64,000 bases of DNA, from positions 1,178,001-1,242,000 of the forward strand of contig NZ_JBMSEB010000001.1 in NCBI RefSeq assembly GCF_049446075.1, read 5' to 3'. The notes beneath the pieces were generated by a model. That model had not been told where the DNA came from and ran no database searches. It saw nothing but the letters and a program-made list of their open reading frames with translations. Position 1 is the stretch's first letter, and each line of letters opens with the position of its first letter. This document shows, one piece after another, positions 1 through 7,997 of this stretch. A program made the position numbers and the translations under genes. This DNA comes from Humibacter sp049446075 (GTDB lineage: Bacteria; Actinomycetota; Actinomycetes; Actinomycetales; Microbacteriaceae).

Positions 1-1060
1 CGCGCGAGGCGACCGCGATGAGCAGGCGGCGCAGGCCATCCCGCAGCTCGTCGGTGACCTCGCCCATCATGCCGAAGTCCACGAACGTGAGGCGCCAGGC
101 AGGGTCGCCGTCCCCGCGTCCCGGGCCGCTCGGCGTGACGAAGAGGTTCCCGGGATGCGGGTCGGCATGGAAGTAGCCGTTTCCGAACAGCTGCTCGAAC
201 ATCACCTCCGCGAAGACCGAGGCCACCTCGTGCGGGTCGATGCCTGCGGCGCGGAGCCCATCGACGTCGTTGATCTTGATGGCCGTGACGTCAGAGAGGG
301 TGAGCACGCGCCGGGTCGTGCGCTCCCAGACGATCTCGGGCACGCACACGCGCGGGTCGTCGGCGAAGAGCTCGCCGAAGCGTTCGGCTCCTGCCGCCTC
401 GTGGAGGTAGTCAATCTCCTCCAGGCTCGTCTTCGCGAACTCCGAGACGAGCGCGCGCGGATCGACGTGATCGGAGACGACTCGCAGGTGGCTGAGCCAG
501 CCGGCAACGCGACGAAGGGCCGCGAGATCGACGTCCACGATGGTCTGGATGCCTGGACGCTGCACCTTCACGACCACCTCCTCGAAGCCGCACTCGTCGG
601 AATCCTGAGGCGCCAGCCGGGCGCGATGCGCCTGGCCGAGGGATGCAGCGGCCACCGGCGCCTCGGAGAACCACGCGTATGCGCCGGCCAAGGGCACGCC
701 GAGTTCCGCCTCGGCGAGGGCGCGGATCGCAGTGAACGGTGCGGCCGGCACCTCATCCTGGAGCCCCGAGAGCTCCGCGGTGATCTCCGGAGGCAGCACG
801 TCGAGCCGCGACGACAGGAACTGGCCGACCTTGATCATCAGTCCGCCGAGCTCGACGGCGAGCGAACGGAATCGCTGCGCGACGTCGACGAGCCTGTGCG
901 CCCTGCCTCTGTCCGCGATGCGGCCGAGGCCGATGCGCGGCAGGATGACCTCGTACCACCAGGTCTGGACGAGGTAGCGCAGCGCGAATCTGAGGATGCG
1001 GCGGTAGCGCGAGCGGGCGGCTCCGTCAGGCGGCGACGTCTGCTGGACGGCCGGGGCCAT
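1..1060 (-). CDS. ABC1/AarF (UbiB-like) family protein kinase, 3' end outside window
   Basis: Atypical kinase of the ABC1/UbiB family. The reading frame is open from an ATG at 1060 to the window edge, so about 353 codons are present and the C-terminus is missing. Visible family motifs are the KxGQ motif (MIKVGQFLSSR), the alanine-rich nucleotide loop (AAASLGQAHRA), the VVKVQRPG lysine strand, the catalytic-loop signature FHADPHPGNLF and the metal-binding FVDFGMMG. The start lies 4 bases after the PadR stop, so the two genes are probably one transcript. The substrate is unknown. Actinobacterial members are usually called unusual kinases linked to membrane lipids or quinones. Its pairing with PadR suggests a regulated accessory role, which is inference. 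Confidence 0.9.
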   Translation of the reverse strand, partial: MAPAVQQTSPPDGAARSRYRRILRFALRYLVQTWWYEVILPRIGLGRIADRGRAHRLVDVAQRFRSLAVELGGLMIKVGQFLSSRLDVLPPEITAELSGLQDEVPAAPFTAIRALAEAELGVPLAGAYAWFSEAPVAAASLGQAHRARLAPQDSDECGFEEVVVKVQRPGIQTIVDVDLAALRRVAGWLSHLRVVSDHVDPRALVSEFAKTSLEEIDYLHEAAGAERFGELFADDPRVCVPEIVWERTTRRVLTLSDVTAIKINDVDGLRAAGIDPHEVASVFAEVMFEQLFGNGYFHADPHPGNLFVTPSGPGRGDGDPAWRLTFVDFGMMGEVTDELRDGLRRLLIAVASR

Positions 1061-1064
1061 CCCG

Positions 1065-1631
1065 TCAGTCCTGGGCGAGGATGGAGTAGAGCTTGCGACG
1101 CGCCTCGTCGAGCACGGCCACCGCCTGCTCGACCTGTTCGCGAGTACCCGTCCTTCTCACCTGGGCGGCGGCGTGAGCGAGATCCATGCCGGCCTTAGGC
1201 AACGGGCCCATGCCGAGCGGGTCGAATCCCTGCTCGCCCTCCCACGGAGCGCCTCGGCCGGACCACGCCTCCGCCTCTTCCCGTCCCGTCTCGGTGAGGG
1301 AGTAGGTCTTGCGCCCGTCCGCGACCTGTTGCTCGATCACGCCCTCGTCGACCAGCAGCTGAAGGGTGGGATACACGGAGCCTGGGCTCGGCTTCCATGC
1401 ACCCCGGCTGCGCTTCTCGATCTCGGCGATGATCTGGTAGCCGTGCATGGGTTTCTCCAGCAGAAGCGCGAGTACGGCCGGGCGCACGTCGCCGCCTTCC
1501 TCACGCGGCGCTCCACGCTGCAACAGCATCGAGCGCAGCTGGTCGACGGCGTCGGCAAGCTGATGGGCCGCTCCCTGGCCGCCAAGACCTCGCGAGCCGA
1601 AGCCGCCCCTCGTGTACGAACCGCCCATCAT
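1065..1631 (-). CDS. PadR family transcriptional regulator
   Basis: 188-residue DNA-binding repressor. The winged-helix PadR core is at about residues 45-120: VRPAVLALLLEKPMHGYQII, then SPGSVYPTLQLLVDEGVI and the wing GRKTYSLTETGREE. It has a Gly-rich N-terminal extension and a C-terminal helical dimerisation segment (QAVAVLDEARRKLYSIL). AGGAGG precedes the start; the ATG at 1631 is 3 bases from it and the next ATG (1628) has better spacing, so the true start may be either. It is the first gene of a leftward pair with the ABC1 kinase. A perfect palindrome 40 bases upstream is a likely autoregulatory operator. The ligand cannot be inferred. Confidence 0.92.
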   Translation of the reverse strand: MMGGSYTRGGFGSRGLGGQGAAHQLADAVDQLRSMLLQRGAPREEGGDVRPAVLALLLEKPMHGYQIIAEIEKRSRGAWKPSPGSVYPTLQLLVDEGVIEQQVADGRKTYSLTETGREEAEAWSGRGAPWEGEQGFDPLGMGPLPKAGMDLAHAAAQVRRTGTREQVEQAVAVLDEARRKLYSILAQD

Positions 1632-1669
1632 GGACCTCCTCGGTCAGACCACCGTCGCAACCACCGTCA

Positions 1670-1679
1670 CGATATATCG
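1670..1679. promoter_or_regulatory. Palindrome CGATATATCG, candidate PadR operator
   Basis: Perfect 10-bp palindrome in the only upstream space of the PadR gene. It is AT-rich inside a ~68% GC region and could also serve as the -10 element. PadR repressors often bind their own promoter at such dyads. Assignment is inference. Confidence 0.4.
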
Positions 1680-1717
1680 CCCACTTTATGCCGCTTGCAA
1701 CCGGCAGCGAGAAGAGG

Positions 1718-2548
1718 TCAGAGCACTTTGGACAGGAATGCCTTCGTGCGCTCCTGCTGCGGATTGGCCAGCACCTCGCGCGGATCGCCAGACTCGACGA
1801 TGACGCCGCCGTCCATGAACACGAGCGAGTCGCCGACCTCGCGGGCGAATCCCATCTCGTGCGTCACCACGACCATGGTCATTCCGGTCTCCGCAAGACC
1901 ACGCATCACGTCGAGAACATCGCCCACCAGTTCGGGGTCGAGCGCGCTGGTCGGCTCGTCGAACAGCATGAGCTTCGGTTCCATGGCGAGTGCGCGCGCG
2001 ATGGCCACCCGCTGCTGCTGCCCGCCAGAGAGCTGCGAAGGGTAGTGACCGCTGTGGCTCTCCAGGCCCACCCGCGCGAGCAGATCGCGGCCGCGGGCGA
2101 GGGCATCCTGCTTGCGCACTCCCTTGACGCGCATGGGCGCCTCGATCACGTTCTCGAGCGCTGTCATGTGCGGGAACAGGTTGAAGTGCTGGAACACCAT
2201 GCCGATGTCTCTGCGCTGTCTGGATGCCTCCCCCGGCTTCAGTTCGTAGAGCTTGTCGCCCTTCTGCCGGTACCCGACGAGCTCGCCGTCGACGTAGAGC
2301 CGACCGGCGTCGATGCGCTCCAAGTGGTTGATGCACCGGAGGAACGTCGACTTGCCTGAGCCGCTCGGCCCGATCACGCACAGAACCTCGCCTGGCTGAA
2401 CGCTGAGCGTTATCGACTTCAAAACCTTGTTGCTGCCGAAGCTCTTAGAGACGGCGATCGCGTCCACCATGGGCGCGGATGCTCCGCTGCGCGACGCCGC
2501 CGAACTCGCCCGGGTGCTTGCGGTGGAGCCGCCCACCGTGCCGCTCAT
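1718..2548 (-). CDS. Polar amino-acid ABC transporter, ATP-binding protein (GlnQ/HisP type)
   Basis: 276-residue cytoplasmic ATPase that powers an amino-acid importer. It has a low-complexity Ser/Ala N-terminal extension of about 26 residues, then Walker A GPSGSGKST, the Q-loop, signature LSGGQQQR, Walker B LMLFDEPTSALDP and the switch histidine in VVTHEMGF. The ATG overlaps the stop of the permease gene by 4 bases (ATGA), so translation is coupled. A second Met at 2470 (MVDAIAVSKSF) is where most family members begin, so the extension may not be translated. Last gene of the three-gene operon binding protein - permease - ATPase. Confidence 0.95.
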   Translation of the reverse strand: MSGTVGGSTASTRASSAASRSGASAPMVDAIAVSKSFGSNKVLKSITLSVQPGEVLCVIGPSGSGKSTFLRCINHLERIDAGRLYVDGELVGYRQKGDKLYELKPGEASRQRRDIGMVFQHFNLFPHMTALENVIEAPMRVKGVRKQDALARGRDLLARVGLESHSGHYPSQLSGGQQQRVAIARALAMEPKLMLFDEPTSALDPELVGDVLDVMRGLAETGMTMVVVTHEMGFAREVGDSLVFMDGGVIVESGDPREVLANPQQERTKAFLSKVL

Positions 2549-3546
2549 CCTTTTCCTCCGATGTCGATGCCGACGCCGCCGACGGCCCCGGATGCGTTCA
2601 CTCCGCCATCGGCGATCCCCACCACCGGTCTCCCTCGGCCGGTGCCGCGCGCGAACCGCTTCTCGAGGAAGTACTGGCCGACCATGAGGATCGACGTGAA
2701 GAACAGGTACCAGAGCGACGCGACGATGAGCAGCGGAATGGGCGTGAACGTCTCGGCCGAGATGTCACGCGAGCGGCCGAACAGATCGAGCGTGAACGGC
2801 ACCGCCGCCACAAGGGTGGTGGTCTTCAGCATCGAGATGACCTCGTTGCCCGTCGGCGGGATGATGACGCGCATGGACTGCGGTATGACGATGCGCCGCA
2901 TGGTCTGCCACCACGACATGCCCAACGCCTTCGCCGCTTCCTCCTGGCCGGGGTCGACCGAGAGCAGACCGGCGCGAACGATCTCGGCCATGTAGGCGGC
3001 CTCGTTGAGCGAGAGTCCGACCACCGAGATGAAGAACAGCGGGGGCACCCACGTGATCGGGAGGACGGCCCACGTGTGCACGAAGGGGATGCCGATCACG
3101 ATCGAGTTGTAGATGAGCGTGATGAGGCCCCAGAACACCAGCTGCACGTACACCGGGGTGCCGCGGAAGATCCACAGGTAGAGCCAGGCCACAGCCTTCA
3201 GCACCGGGTTCGGCGACAGCCGCATGATGGCGAGGATGAGCCCGAGGACGATGCCGATGATCATCGAGTAGACCGTCAGCTCGAGCGTGATGAGCGCCGC
3301 CTGGCTGACGCGCACGTCGAAGAGGTACTTGCCGACATCCGCCCAGCCGAACGCCTTGCGCTGCGCCGCGTCGAGCACGAACAGCACGAGAAGCACCACG
3401 AGCACGACGGCCACGGCCACGCGCCACGGATGCCTCAGCTTGACCGCCCTGATCGCCTCGGGCTGTCCCTCCATCGAGGAGGCGGGGGGTCGTGGCGAGG
3501 CGGATCGGATGCCGTCCGCCTCACCACGGTGTTGCGTCTCGCTCAT
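2545..3546 (-). CDS. Polar amino-acid ABC transporter, permease
   Basis: 333-residue membrane permease of the HisM/GlnP family. After a ~55-residue cytoplasmic N-terminal region with one transmembrane helix (VAVAVVLVVLLVLFVLDAA) come further helices and the EAA loop typical of the family (EAAYMAEIVRAGLLSVDPGQEEAAKALGM), which docks onto the ATPase. A single permease gene implies a homodimer, or one chain carrying the whole channel function. It begins 7 bases after the binding-protein gene and overlaps the ATPase gene by 4 bases. The Gly-rich C-terminal tail is unusual and of unknown role. Confidence 0.95.
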   Translation of the reverse strand: MSETQHRGEADGIRSASPRPPASSMEGQPEAIRAVKLRHPWRVAVAVVLVVLLVLFVLDAAQRKAFGWADVGKYLFDVRVSQAALITLELTVYSMIIGIVLGLILAIMRLSPNPVLKAVAWLYLWIFRGTPVYVQLVFWGLITLIYNSIVIGIPFVHTWAVLPITWVPPLFFISVVGLSLNEAAYMAEIVRAGLLSVDPGQEEAAKALGMSWWQTMRRIVIPQSMRVIIPPTGNEVISMLKTTTLVAAVPFTLDLFGRSRDISAETFTPIPLLIVASLWYLFFTSILMVGQYFLEKRFARGTGRGRPVVGIADGGVNASGAVGGVGIDIGGKG

Positions 3547-3553
3547 GGGATGC

Positions 3554-4465
3554 CTACGAGGACGACTTCGACGCCGCGTTGACCTCGATCGTCTTCACAG
3601 CACCGTCGTCGACGCCCCACTTCTTGAGGATCGTCGTGTAGGTCCCGTCGTCGACGAGCGACTGCATGGTCTTCTGCACGACCTTGGTGAGGTCGGAGCC
3701 CTTGTCGACCGCGATGCCGTACGGGGCGATGTCGAAGGTCTTGCCGGCCTTCTGGATCTTGCCGCCCTGCTTGCTGATCGCGTACTCGGTGATCGGGGAG
3801 TCGGCGCTCATGGCGTCGACCTGGCCGAGCACCAGCGCGTTGGTCGCCTGGTCTTGTCCGTCGAATTTGAGCACCTGGATGGCGGGCTTGCCCGCATCGG
3901 TGCACGCCTTCGACTTGGCCGGCACCTCGTCGGTGTCTTCGTACGTACCGGCCTCAACTGCCACCTTCAGGCCGCAGGCGTTGTCGGGGTCGACCGTCTT
4001 GCCCTTCTGCGACGCCCACAGGATGCTGGCGTTGTAGTAGTTCACGAAGTCGACCTGCTTCTCGCGCTCGGTCGTGTCGGTGAACGAGGAGACGCCGATG
4101 TCGTAGCGGCCGCCCGTGATGCTCGGGATGATGTTGTCGAACTTGGCGATGGTGTAGTTCATCTTCACGCCCAGCTTCGCGCCGAGCGCGTTGGCCAGGT
4201 CGACGTCCCACCCGATCGGCTTGCCGTTCGAGTCCTTGTACTCGTTGGGCGCGTACGTCGCGTCCATTCCGACCGTGATCTCCCCGGCCTTGGCGATCTT
4301 CGACGGAAGTGTCTTGGCGAGCGCGTCGTCCTTCTTGACCCCATATGGATTGGATGCGCCTGAACCAGAGGACCCCGAACCGGAGCCGCCCGAGTTGTCA
4401 ACGCATCCGGTGAGCAGGAGCACCGTCGCCACGGCGACCGCCGGGAGCGCATATCGAATTCGCAT
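3554..4465 (-). CDS. Amino-acid ABC transporter, substrate-binding lipoprotein
   Basis: 303-residue extracytoplasmic solute receptor. The lipoprotein signal peptide ends in the lipobox LLLTGC (Cys21), followed by a Ser/Gly linker and the type-2 periplasmic binding fold: ITVGMDATYAPNEY, then GWDVDLANALGAKLG and YDIGVSSFTDT. A paired CGLKVAVEAGTYE segment also matches the SBP_bac_3 family. It delivers an amino acid to the permease encoded next. The specificity cannot be read from sequence alone; polar amino acids are the family norm. First gene of the leftward operon, with its promoter in 4466-4600. Confidence 0.95.
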   Translation of the reverse strand: MRIRYALPAVAVATVLLLTGCVDNSGGSGSGSSGSGASNPYGVKKDDALAKTLPSKIAKAGEITVGMDATYAPNEYKDSNGKPIGWDVDLANALGAKLGVKMNYTIAKFDNIIPSITGGRYDIGVSSFTDTTEREKQVDFVNYYNASILWASQKGKTVDPDNACGLKVAVEAGTYEDTDEVPAKSKACTDAGKPAIQVLKFDGQDQATNALVLGQVDAMSADSPITEYAISKQGGKIQKAGKTFDIAPYGIAVDKGSDLTKVVQKTMQSLVDDGTYTTILKKWGVDDGAVKTIEVNAASKSSS

Positions 4466-4806
4466 GTGCGTATACCTTTCCTCGTCTTCGAGGCGCGACG
4501 CGTGCTGTGTTCGCGTCGACAGGGACCGTCGAATGTGACGACCGACTCACGGAAGTCTACGTAAGTCAGCGGCCTGGTCGGCGACGATCGGGTCTCAAGC
4601 GCCTCGCGGAAAGGTTAGGGTGCCGTGATTTCGCGCACGTTTCGTCCGGAGTGTCCCACTACGCGTCTACGTGTACTCGCGGCTCCGCCGCTCAACACCC
4701 TCCATCGGCTCGGCACAGCGAGCAAGCTCGCTCTGCTCTCGCCTCCCCTACCGCTACCCCACCCGCCGCTACGCGCCGCGCGGGTCCCCTCGCGATGGGG
4801 GCCCAG
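4466..4806. other. 341-bp intergenic region: promoter of amino-acid ABC operon and a hairpin repeat
   Basis: No gene seen. The part next to 4465 must hold the promoter of the leftward amino-acid ABC operon, though no convincing -35/-10 pair was recognised. The part from 4671 to 4744 is an inverted copy of the 80-bp repeat found at 19901-20060 and described separately. The remaining 60 bases before 4806 are a pyrimidine-rich, CCC-rich stretch with no recognisable signal. Confidence 0.6.
4671..4744 (-). repeat. Inverted, diverged copy of the 80-bp hairpin repeat
   Basis: Read on the minus strand this matches the flanks of the repeats at 19901-20060: the segment GCGGCTCCGCCGCTCAACA matches their GCGGCTTCGCCGCTCAACA, and TCGCCT matches the opposite end. 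The centre is a different hairpin, 4713-4736: GCA, C-C mismatch, AGCGAG, loop CAAG, CTCGCT, TGC. It has the same plan (outer stem, mismatch, inner stem, 4-base loop) as the other copies. It lies just past the end of the flavin reductase gene and could terminate its transcript. Confidence 0.6.
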
Positions 4807-5448
4807 TCAGGTGTACAGCCTCACGGGGCGCTGCGGATCATGCGGGGCGACGTTCGTGTCGACCTGCTCGCCCTCATCGAGGGACTGACGGATCCGCCGC
4901 TTCTCCTGCACGCTCGAGGTGATGAGCGGCAGGCCACGGTGGATGGAGGTCTTGATGCGCTCGACCAGCAGCGGCGAGTCGATGCGGTAGCCGTCGAAAT
5001 CCGATTCGTGCGCGTAGACGCCGACCGGGAGGGTAAGTGCCTGGAAGAACCCGAACAGCGGTCGCAACTGGTGCTCGACGATGAGCGAGTGACGCTCGCT
5101 TCCTCCCGTGGCTGCCAGCAGCACCGGGGTGTCGACGAGGGCGTACTGATCGACGAAGTCGAAGAAGTGCTTGAACAGGCCTGTGAACGATGCGCGGTAG
5201 ACGGGTGAGGCGACGACAAGCAGGTCGGCGGTCTCGACGCGACGCAGCTCGTCCTCGACGGAGCGCGGCAGCTCCTTGCGGTTCAGCACACCGGCGAACT
5301 GCGGGCCGACATCCGTCATGCGGATCACGTGCGGCTCGATCGGAAGCTCCTCGCCCAACTGACGCAGGATCTCGTCGATCAGCACGTCGGTCTTCGACGG
5401 GTTGTGCAGGCTGCCGGAGACGGCGACGACGCGAAGCGGCTCGGTCAT
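4807..5448 (-). CDS. NAD(P)H-dependent FMN reductase (flavodoxin-fold)
   Basis: 213-residue flavoprotein of the FMN_red family. The N-terminal phosphate loop VVAVSGSLHNPSKTDVL binds FMN phosphate. PVYRASFTGLFKHFFDFVD is the second flavin-contacting segment typical of MsuE/SsuE-like reductases, which pass reduced FMN to a partner monooxygenase. The ATG at 5448 was chosen because homologous sequence begins there; a longer open frame upstream has no coding character. The GSERHSLIVEHQLRPLFGFF segment is also typical of the CE1759 type. No monooxygenase gene is adjacent, so the physiological partner is unknown. Confidence 0.9.
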   Translation of the reverse strand: MTEPLRVVAVSGSLHNPSKTDVLIDEILRQLGEELPIEPHVIRMTDVGPQFAGVLNRKELPRSVEDELRRVETADLLVVASPVYRASFTGLFKHFFDFVDQYALVDTPVLLAATGGSERHSLIVEHQLRPLFGFFQALTLPVGVYAHESDFDGYRIDSPLLVERIKTSIHRGLPLITSSVQEKRRIRQSLDEGEQVDTNVAPHDPQRPVRLYT

Positions 5449-5792
5449 GCGGTCTGTCCTCTCACTCACGGGTGGTCGCTGGCGGGCGACCTGGGCATCC
5501 TCGGCGTCTGCGGCACCCGGATGCTCTACCGACGATAAGCGGGACCGCCTGGGCATGCAGGGGGTGGCGTCACACGACGACACGCGCCGTTTTGCTGCGT
5601 CACGGGGCGGCATCCGCACCCCCACCTCACCACGAGACCGCATCCGCCCTCCGCGGCAATGGACGATACCCGGCGCCTCGGCGCGCGACCGTGGTTTCGC
5701 GAAAGGGGCGCAGGGTGGCTGCTAGCGTGGCCCCGTCAGCCAGCAGCGCCCGTGAGACCAGTGCGGAGCGCACAGGTCCAGAGGAGAGCCAA
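5449..5792. other. 344-bp divergent intergenic region, no gene seen
   Basis: Lies between the leftward flavin reductase and the rightward conserved unknown gene and must contain both promoters. GCTAGCGT at 5721-5728 resembles the GCTAnCGT-type sequences seen shortly before several other starts in this window and may be a -10 element. No RNA gene, repeat or conserved dyad was recognised. Confidence 0.5.
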
Positions 5793-6254
5793 GTGTCGCA
5801 GATCGTCGATTTCGTGAACGTGTCAACTGCGGGCCTGGAGAGCTCCCCCGTCGCTGAGGCCCTTGCCGGGCTGCGAGCGAACGAGGCGCGGTACTTCAAG
5901 AACAAGTACGACCACGTGTTCGAGGTCGAGCCGGCAGCCGAGGCCGGGCCGACGCTGGAGTTGGTGAGCCGCATCCTGTCCGAGGAGCGCGGCATCGTGA
6001 TCGCCTCACCGCCGCTCGAGGCGACCGCGTTCGAGGTCGACGGCATCCGCATGGCGTACGTGTTCTACGAATCCGGGCTCTCGATCAACGTGATGTACAC
6101 CATCGCCGAGGCGGGCAAGCGCGCCGTCGGGTTCAAGCTCTCGGAGGGCATGGAGGTTCCAGAGGAGCTCTCCGCCTTCAAGTTCGCCCGGCAGCGCTCG
6201 AAGCTGGCAGGGACCATCCGCGGATCCTACTTCGTCATCAAGGGCGAGTACTGA
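5793..6254 (+). CDS. Conserved protein of unknown function
   Basis: 153 residues, soluble, no signal peptide or membrane segment. The GTG start is chosen because GAGGAGAG lies 6 bases upstream and coding character begins there; the open frame upstream lacks it. The N-terminal half is helical and charged (ALAGLRANEARYFKNKYDHVFEVEP), the C-terminal half strand-rich (GIRMAYVFYESGLSINVMYT, GTIRGSYFVIKGEY). No catalytic motif recognised and no function claimed. It faces the flavin reductase across a divergent promoter region and converges on the dipeptide transporter operon. Confidence 0.75.
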   Translation: MSQIVDFVNVSTAGLESSPVAEALAGLRANEARYFKNKYDHVFEVEPAAEAGPTLELVSRILSEERGIVIASPPLEATAFEVDGIRMAYVFYESGLSINVMYTIAEAGKRAVGFKLSEGMEVPEELSAFKFARQRSKLAGTIRGSYFVIKGEY

Positions 6255-6272
6255 GCAGCGAGACCGTGCGCC

Positions 6273-7997
6273 TCACTCGGCGTTGACGATCTCCCGCAGC
6301 GCCTCGCGCCTCTTCGCCTGCTCCTCCGGGTCGGGCACGGGAAGGGATGCCAGCAGCCGCCGCGTGTAGGCATCCTGCGGCGCCCCGAGCACCTGCTCGC
6401 CCGTGCCCTCTTCCACCAGCAGGCCGTGGTGCATCACGGCGATGCGATCGGCGACCAGGTCGACGACGGCCAGGTCGTGGCTGATGAACAGGCACGCGAA
6501 GCCGAAGTCGGCCTGCAGCTGCGCGAAAACCTCGAGCACCCGCTGTTGAACTGAGACATCGAGCGCGCTCGTCGGCTCGTCGGCGATCAGGAGCGGCGGC
6601 TTGAGCGCTATCGCCCGCGCAAGGCTTGCGCGCTGGCGCTGTCCGCCGGAGAGCTCGTGCGGATACCTGTCGCCGTACGACCGCGGCAGCTGCACGGCCT
6701 CCAGCAGCTCGTCCACCCGGTCGCGCACCTCCGCGGCGCTCGACGCGTGCCCGTGCACGACGAACGGCTCGGCCACGCACTGGGCGATGGTCAGCAGCGG
6801 GTTGAAGCTCGAGGCCGGATCTTGGAACACGAAGCCGAGCCTGTCGCGCACCTGCCTGAACCGGCGCTCCGAGACGCCGTTCATCTCGTGTCCGAGCACT
6901 TTCAGCGAGCCACCGGTGACGCGCGTGAGACCGGCGATGGCTCGCCCGATGGTCGTCTTGCCTGAGCCCGACTCCCCCACCAGTCCGAGCACCTCGCCCG
7001 GCCGGATGGCGAAGCTCACTCCGTCGACCGCGACGAAGCCTTTCTGCCCGAGGCGTCCTGGGTACTGAATGCTCAGGCCGGATGCCTGCACCACCGGCTC
7101 CGACTTCGCCCACCCGGCAGGGCGCGCCGCCAGTCGCTCCCTGGCCTGCACGGTTCCCTCGCCGATGCGCGGGACGGCGCCGAGCAGCCGTTTCGTGTAG
7201 TCCTGCTGCGGATCTGCGAACAGGGTGGAGACATCCGCTTCTTCCACCAGCTGACCGTTGTACATGACGGCCACCCGGTCGGCCAGATCTGCCACCACGC
7301 CCATGTTGTGCGTGATGAGCACGATCGCCGAGCCGAACTCCACCCGACAGCGCCGCAGCAGGTCGAGGATCTCGGCCTGAACGGTGACGTCGAGCGCAGT
7401 CGTCGGCTCGTCGGCGACGATGAGCTTGGGACCGAGCACAAGGGCCATCGCGATCACGATGCGCTGCTTCTGACCGCCGGAGAACTGGTGCGGGTAGTAG
7501 TCGACTCTGGTCTCCGGATCGGGGATGCCGACCTTGCGGAGAATGTCGATGGCCTGCTCGCGGGCATCCTTCTTCGAGATGTCCCCATGGGCGCGCAGGC
7601 CCTCGGCGATCTGCCAACCGACTTTGAAGACCGGGTTGAGCGCGGTGGATGGCTCTTGGAACACCATTGAAACGTCGGGGCCTCGCACCTCGCGCAACTG
7701 CCTGTTGCTGAGTGTGACGACGTCGACGCGTCCCTGATCGGTGTTGAGGTACACCGCCCCCGACGCCGTGGCCGTTTCGGGGAGCAGCCCGAGGATCGTG
7801 CGGGCCGTGACGGTCTTACCGCTGCCCGACTCGCCGACGATGGCGAGCACCTCCCCCGGCGCGACGTGCAGGCTCACGCCGTCGACGGCCTTCACCGCAC
7901 CCGCGTCGGTTGCGAACGAGACGCTGAGGTCGTCGATGACCACCGCGCTCGCCGTGTCGGATGCCTGCGCTTGCGAAGCCGGTTCCGTCGCGTTCAC
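6273..7997 (-). CDS. Dipeptide/oligopeptide ABC transporter, fused double ATPase (DppD-DppF)
   Basis: 574 residues holding two complete nucleotide-binding domains in one chain, replacing the separate DppD and DppF of most bacteria. Domain 1 (about 20-270): Walker A GESGSGKT, signature FSGGQKQR, Walker B LIVADEPTTALD. Domain 2 (about 305-565): GESGSGKT, LSGGQRQRA, LLIADEPTSALD. Each ends in the oligopeptide-type C-terminal extension (DPQQDYTKRLL; APQDAYTRRLLASLP). Energises peptide or nickel/opine uptake through the two permeases. The start overlaps the preceding permease stop by 4 bases (ATGA). Last gene of the operon. Confidence 0.95.
   Translation of the reverse strand: MNATEPASQAQASDTASAVVIDDLSVSFATDAGAVKAVDGVSLHVAPGEVLAIVGESGSGKTVTARTILGLLPETATASGAVYLNTDQGRVDVVTLSNRQLREVRGPDVSMVFQEPSTALNPVFKVGWQIAEGLRAHGDISKKDAREQAIDILRKVGIPDPETRVDYYPHQFSGGQKQRIVIAMALVLGPKLIVADEPTTALDVTVQAEILDLLRRCRVEFGSAIVLITHNMGVVADLADRVAVMYNGQLVEEADVSTLFADPQQDYTKRLLGAVPRIGEGTVQARERLAARPAGWAKSEPVVQASGLSIQYPGRLGQKGFVAVDGVSFAIRPGEVLGLVGESGSGKTTIGRAIAGLTRVTGGSLKVLGHEMNGVSERRFRQVRDRLGFVFQDPASSFNPLLTIAQCVAEPFVVHGHASSAAEVRDRVDELLEAVQLPRSYGDRYPHELSGGQRQRASLARAIALKPPLLIADEPTSALDVSVQQRVLEVFAQLQADFGFACLFISHDLAVVDLVADRIAVMHHGLLVEEGTGEQVLGAPQDAYTRRLLASLPVPDPEEQAKRREALREIVNAE

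Noticed and set aside
4466..4806. tRNA or small RNA gene in the spacer
   Set aside because: No cloverleaf, no TTCGAATC-type loop; the hairpin belongs to the 80-bp repeat family.
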